Position numbers and translations under genes: made by a program. From NCBI GenBank assembly GCA_900554695.1, contig USHV01000013.1, positions 1 through 64,000 of the forward strand: 64,000 nucleotides of DNA, in the 5' to 3' direction. Numbering within the stretch: the stretch's first letter is position 1; each line of letters starts with the position of its first letter. The notes under the pieces are model-generated. The model saw only the letters and a list, made by a program, of their open reading frames with translations, had not been told where the DNA came from and did not search any database. The DNA is from an uncultured Prevotella sp. GTDB lineage: Bacteria; Bacteroidota; Bacteroidia; Bacteroidales; Bacteroidaceae. Shown piece by piece: positions 61,566-64,000 of the stretch.

Positions 61566-61736
61566 ATGACAAAACATCATTCTAACAAACACGTAGGAGA
61601 TGCCGAAGAGCTTAAACAAAAAAGACTGAGAATAATACACCGACAGCATATCATTGTAAAGATATTATTTTTCCTTATGTGTATTGCTGCCATATGTCTT
61701 ACAATATTTGCTATATGGGCATACTTCATCGATTAA
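61566..61736 (+). CDS. small single-helix membrane protein
   Basis: A 56-residue protein, from MTKHHSNKHVGDAEEL to IWAYFID. The first 30 residues are basic and His-rich; residues 31-53 form one hydrophobic helix. It lies between the hppA terminator and a strong terminator at 61774-61814, so it looks like an independent short gene. I see no strict TAnnTTTG element before it. The function is unknown. Short His/Lys-rich membrane proteins of this type occur in Bacteroidales, but I cannot name a family. Confidence 0.6.
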   Translation: MTKHHSNKHVGDAEELKQKRLRIIHRQHIIVKILFFLMCIAAICLTIFAIWAYFID

Positions 61737-61773
61737 AAAAATCGCACTGATACATATTAATGTAATATCGCAA

Positions 61774-61814
61774 AAACAAATGGTGCACTTGTTATGAAGT
61801 GCACCATTTGTTTA
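61774..61814. terminator. terminator after the 56-aa gene
   Basis: AACAAATGGTGCACT pairs perfectly with AGTGCACCATTTGTT (about 61775-61812) across an 8-nt loop, then T-rich sequence. The 15-bp stem flanked by A and T runs works in both directions. Confidence 0.85.
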
Positions 61815-62064
61815 TACATACGACAAAGCGTCCCAACGTATAATTACAGCTCATAAGAAATTCGGCGAGAATTGGTTTTATACATGAATTACCATAGAAA
61901 GCGGCAAAACTTCCCAACAAAACGGAGTGATATAAACCATGACAGCACGGCCTCACACAATAATAAATTGGCGTTGCCAAAACCGACAAATCATCAACGC
62001 GATCAAAGCATACACTTACGTCTCTTCCGGTAAATGCTTCCGGTACCTATTCTCATACTTTATA

Positions 62065-62545
62065 TGGGTGACTTTGAAGGAAACCCGAGGGACGGACTTA
62101 CAATTTTTCTTGACAGTATTTTGACAAAATAAATTCGGAAAATAGATGTATGTGAATGTTGAATCCTGCATTATATAGGCTGTTTCGGGCCGTACTGCCC
62201 TATCACGTACCCTATGCCATAGTCCTGAATAATCCTTTTGCAGTTCTGATAATGCCCATTTCATGGTCCAATTAAGCCTATATCAGGGCGTGATATGGTG
62301 CTTTTCAGCCTCCGAAATGGGCCATATCGCATGCCGAAATGGTGCTTTTAGCAACACGGAAGAGTGTCCCTTAAATGTAAATAGCTGATATTCAATATAT
62401 TATAAAAACATTTCATAATTCGCGTATTTGCGTCCGAGGAAGAGTCTGGTCGCAAATACGCGCTTATTTTTCGGGGTAGAACAGGAAGCTCAAGCGGAAA
62501 AATAAAATCCGGTTACAATCTGAAAGTGGGACATATCGCACACAA
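62065..62545 (+). repeat. dispersed 22-bp-array element, copy C
   Basis: Full-length copy aligned with copy B. Palindrome TATTTTGACAAAATA (62117-62131); six units in 22-bp register (62244-62375), alternating cores like GATATGGTGCTTTTCA and GAAATGGGCCATATCG; TGATATTCAATAT (about 62387-62399); a perfect 12-bp inverted repeat CGCGTATTTGCG / CGCAAATACGCG (62421-62432 and 62451-62462); and TTTTTCGGGGTAGAACAG (62467-62484). It lies between the 56-aa gene and the convergent peptide transporter. Flanks 61815-62064 and 62546-62918 show nothing else I recognise. Confidence 0.88.
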
Positions 62546-62918
62546 TTCAGCAGAGTGAAACGATGATTATTCGTGGATAGATGCGGAGTTTGTCATTGAA
62601 GCATATCTTTACAAACTTTCTACCCTACCATGATTATACCATGAAAACCGCTCACCGATGCATCGTAACCACACAGACAGGACGAATATAAACACACGGA
62701 AACACGATGCTCAACGTGGGTAAGATGTACGGATATAAAAAGTTGATTTGCCCGTTATTCATAATCTTTATGCCTAAATCATATTCCACCGATTACGGAA
62801 CGTGCTATTTTTTAACATGGTATGACTTATATCTCTTTTTAGTATATGCTGGTCCATATACGACACACACCGTTATTATATGGACAAGACACACCTCCAT
62901 GACCGGACACACGGGCAT

Positions 62919-62963
62919 ACAAAAAATGCTTTCCGCGCTTTTTGAGCAGCCGGAAAGCATTTT
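62919..62963 (-). terminator. peptide transporter terminator
   Basis: AAATGCTTTCCG (62924-62935) pairs with CGGAAAGCATTT (62951-62962); on the minus strand a run of T follows (A run at 62921-62926). It lies about 50 bp after the transporter stop. Confidence 0.85.
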
Positions 62964-63010
62964 CCATTATCTTGGTGCGCCTTTACTGCGGCGCTACACA
63001 GACATTTTTA

Positions 63011-64000
63011 TCAGCAAACCTTCTCCAGTTTTTTCATTATAGAGAACATGAACAGGGCTGAGATGAGACACAGCACGATGAACACGCCCCATACACACCA
63101 CAATGGAAGGCTGCCCCAGAGATAACCTCCGACACTTACAAGGATGTTACCTATGGCTGTTGCCACGAACCAGCCGCCCATCATCATTCCCTTATACTTT
63201 GGAGGCGCTACTTTTGATACGAACGATATACCCATCGGGCTGAGCAGCAACTCGCCGAATGTAAGTACAAGATAGGTTGTTATAAGCCAGTTAGGAGAAA
63301 CAAACACAGCTGCGTCGCCTGCGGCTTCCTGTACATTCGGGCTCGGTAAAGAAATAGAACCTAAAGCCATGACACCGAAACCTACTGCTGCCACAAGCAT
63401 ACCGTAGGCAATCTTACGGGGTGCAGACGGCTCCTTGCCTTTGCGTGCAAGGCTTCCGAAAATGGCCATGCTGACAGGTGTCAGAGCCACAACATAGAAC
63501 GGATTGAACTGCTGGAAGATAGGAGCACTTACTGCAACTTCGCCTTCGAGAGTGGTATATCTGTAACCGAGATAAACACATGCCAGCACAATGACGAGAG
63601 CCGAGATCAGCTTGGCGCGGCCACTCTTGCTCTGGAACAATGAGAAGAGAGCATAGACAATGAAGATTACAGCTACCAGATTGAATACGTCAAAAGACAT
63701 GCTTTCTATTCCTGACGAGCTCTTGGCAGTGAATTCATCGGCGAAATATGTCAGAGTAAGACCGTTCTGATGGAATGCCATCCAGAAGAAAATGACGACA
63801 GCAAACACAAGGCAGAGGGCTATGATGCGGTCGTGTGTCTCTGAAGGTGTAAGCTCCTGCTCGGTATGAACAGTCTCGCCGCTCTTTGCGACACCACCTT
63901 CAACATGTTTGAACGTCGGACGGAAGATATAATAAATTGCTATCGACAGGATAAGCGATGCACAGGCAACGGCGAATGAGAAATGATAAGCGTCGTTGGA
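63011..64000 (-). CDS. POT-family peptide transporter (C-terminal part, cut by window end)
   Basis: Proton-coupled uptake of di- and tripeptides across the inner membrane (PTR2/POT family, MFS fold). Only about 329 residues lie in the window; the frame stays open to base 64000, so the N-terminus is missing. Visible are at least eight hydrophobic segments and the family motif region FFWMAFHQNGLTLTYFAD, which matches POT helix 7, plus LTFGELLLSPMGISFVSKVAPPKYKGMMMGGWF. A periplasmic or cytosolic loop (HVEGGVAKSGETVHTEQE) lies before helix 7. It is convergent with the 56-aa gene across repeat copy C. Confidence 0.9.
   Translation of the reverse strand, partial: SNDAYHFSFAVACASLILSIAIYYIFRPTFKHVEGGVAKSGETVHTEQELTPSETHDRIIALCLVFAVVIFFWMAFHQNGLTLTYFADEFTAKSSSGIESMSFDVFNLVAVIFIVYALFSLFQSKSGRAKLISALVIVLACVYLGYRYTTLEGEVAVSAPIFQQFNPFYVVALTPVSMAIFGSLARKGKEPSAPRKIAYGMLVAAVGFGVMALGSISLPSPNVQEAAGDAAVFVSPNWLITTYLVLTFGELLLSPMGISFVSKVAPPKYKGMMMGGWFVATAIGNILVSVGGYLWGSLPLWCVWGVFIVLCLISALFMFSIMKKLEKVC

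Overview
This looks like a chromosomal segment from Bacteroidota, order Bacteroidales, most likely a Prevotella-like genus. Reasons: promoters follow the Bacteroidota pattern (TTG or TTTG, about 19-21 bp, then TAnnTTTG) in front of many genes. Rho carries a long disordered insertion. The anaerobic class III ribonucleotide reductase is present. Many products are lipoproteins or SusC/D-free outer-membrane porins of Bacteroidales type, with imelysin and DUF4348 families. I see no rRNA, tRNA, CRISPR array, insertion sequence or prophage. Nearly all the sequence is ordinary core genome.

Layout. 0.9-12.8 kb: rpsA, two nitroreductases, rho-uvrA, a YycJ-like metallo-hydrolase and a small lipoprotein. 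12.9-20.8 kb: a large TPR protein, an orphan substrate-binding lipoprotein, radA-queC, pgk and a 60-aa membrane protein. 21-25.4 kb: rpsF-rpsR-rplI, then hisG-hisD-hisC on the other strand. 25.5-29.6 kb: a lytic transglycosylase and a LemA pair. 30.2-37.6 kb, minus strand: thrS-infC-rpmI-rplT, and a SPOR lipoprotein-ruvX-def-TPR operon. 37.8-42.6 kb: a YtxH/holin-like cassette, PhnP-like hydrolase, murB, a DUF4348 lipoprotein and pheS. 43.1-48.8 kb: a cardiolipin-synthase-like protein, then nrdD-nrdG bracketed by two NarL/LuxR-type regulators with related DNA-binding tails, one of them fused to a hemerythrin domain. 49-55.9 kb: a porin, imelysin, di-haem oxidoreductase and CcsBA locus for iron or haem handling. 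56.5-64 kb: rlmD, an OprP-like porin with a membrane pyrophosphatase, a 56-aa membrane protein and a truncated POT-family peptide transporter.

The most unusual feature is a dispersed non-coding element seen six times (about 2.9, 10.8, 20.0, 42.8, 56.0 and 62.1 kb). All six share an array of degenerate units in exact 22-bp register built on a GATATGGCCCATWTC-like core. Four are about 400-480 bp, and all four lie between convergent genes. Three of these (A, B, C) align well over their whole length and carry, in fixed order, a TATTTTGWCAAAATA palindrome, the array, a GATATTCAATAT palindrome, a hairpin and a GGGTAGAACAG-type end. I do not recognise it as a named repeat family.

A second lead is the nrdDG leader. 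It holds three copies of an AAAAGTTRTCCGT motif, one of them inverted, that can form two mutually exclusive hairpins. One of these hairpins is followed by a short U run.
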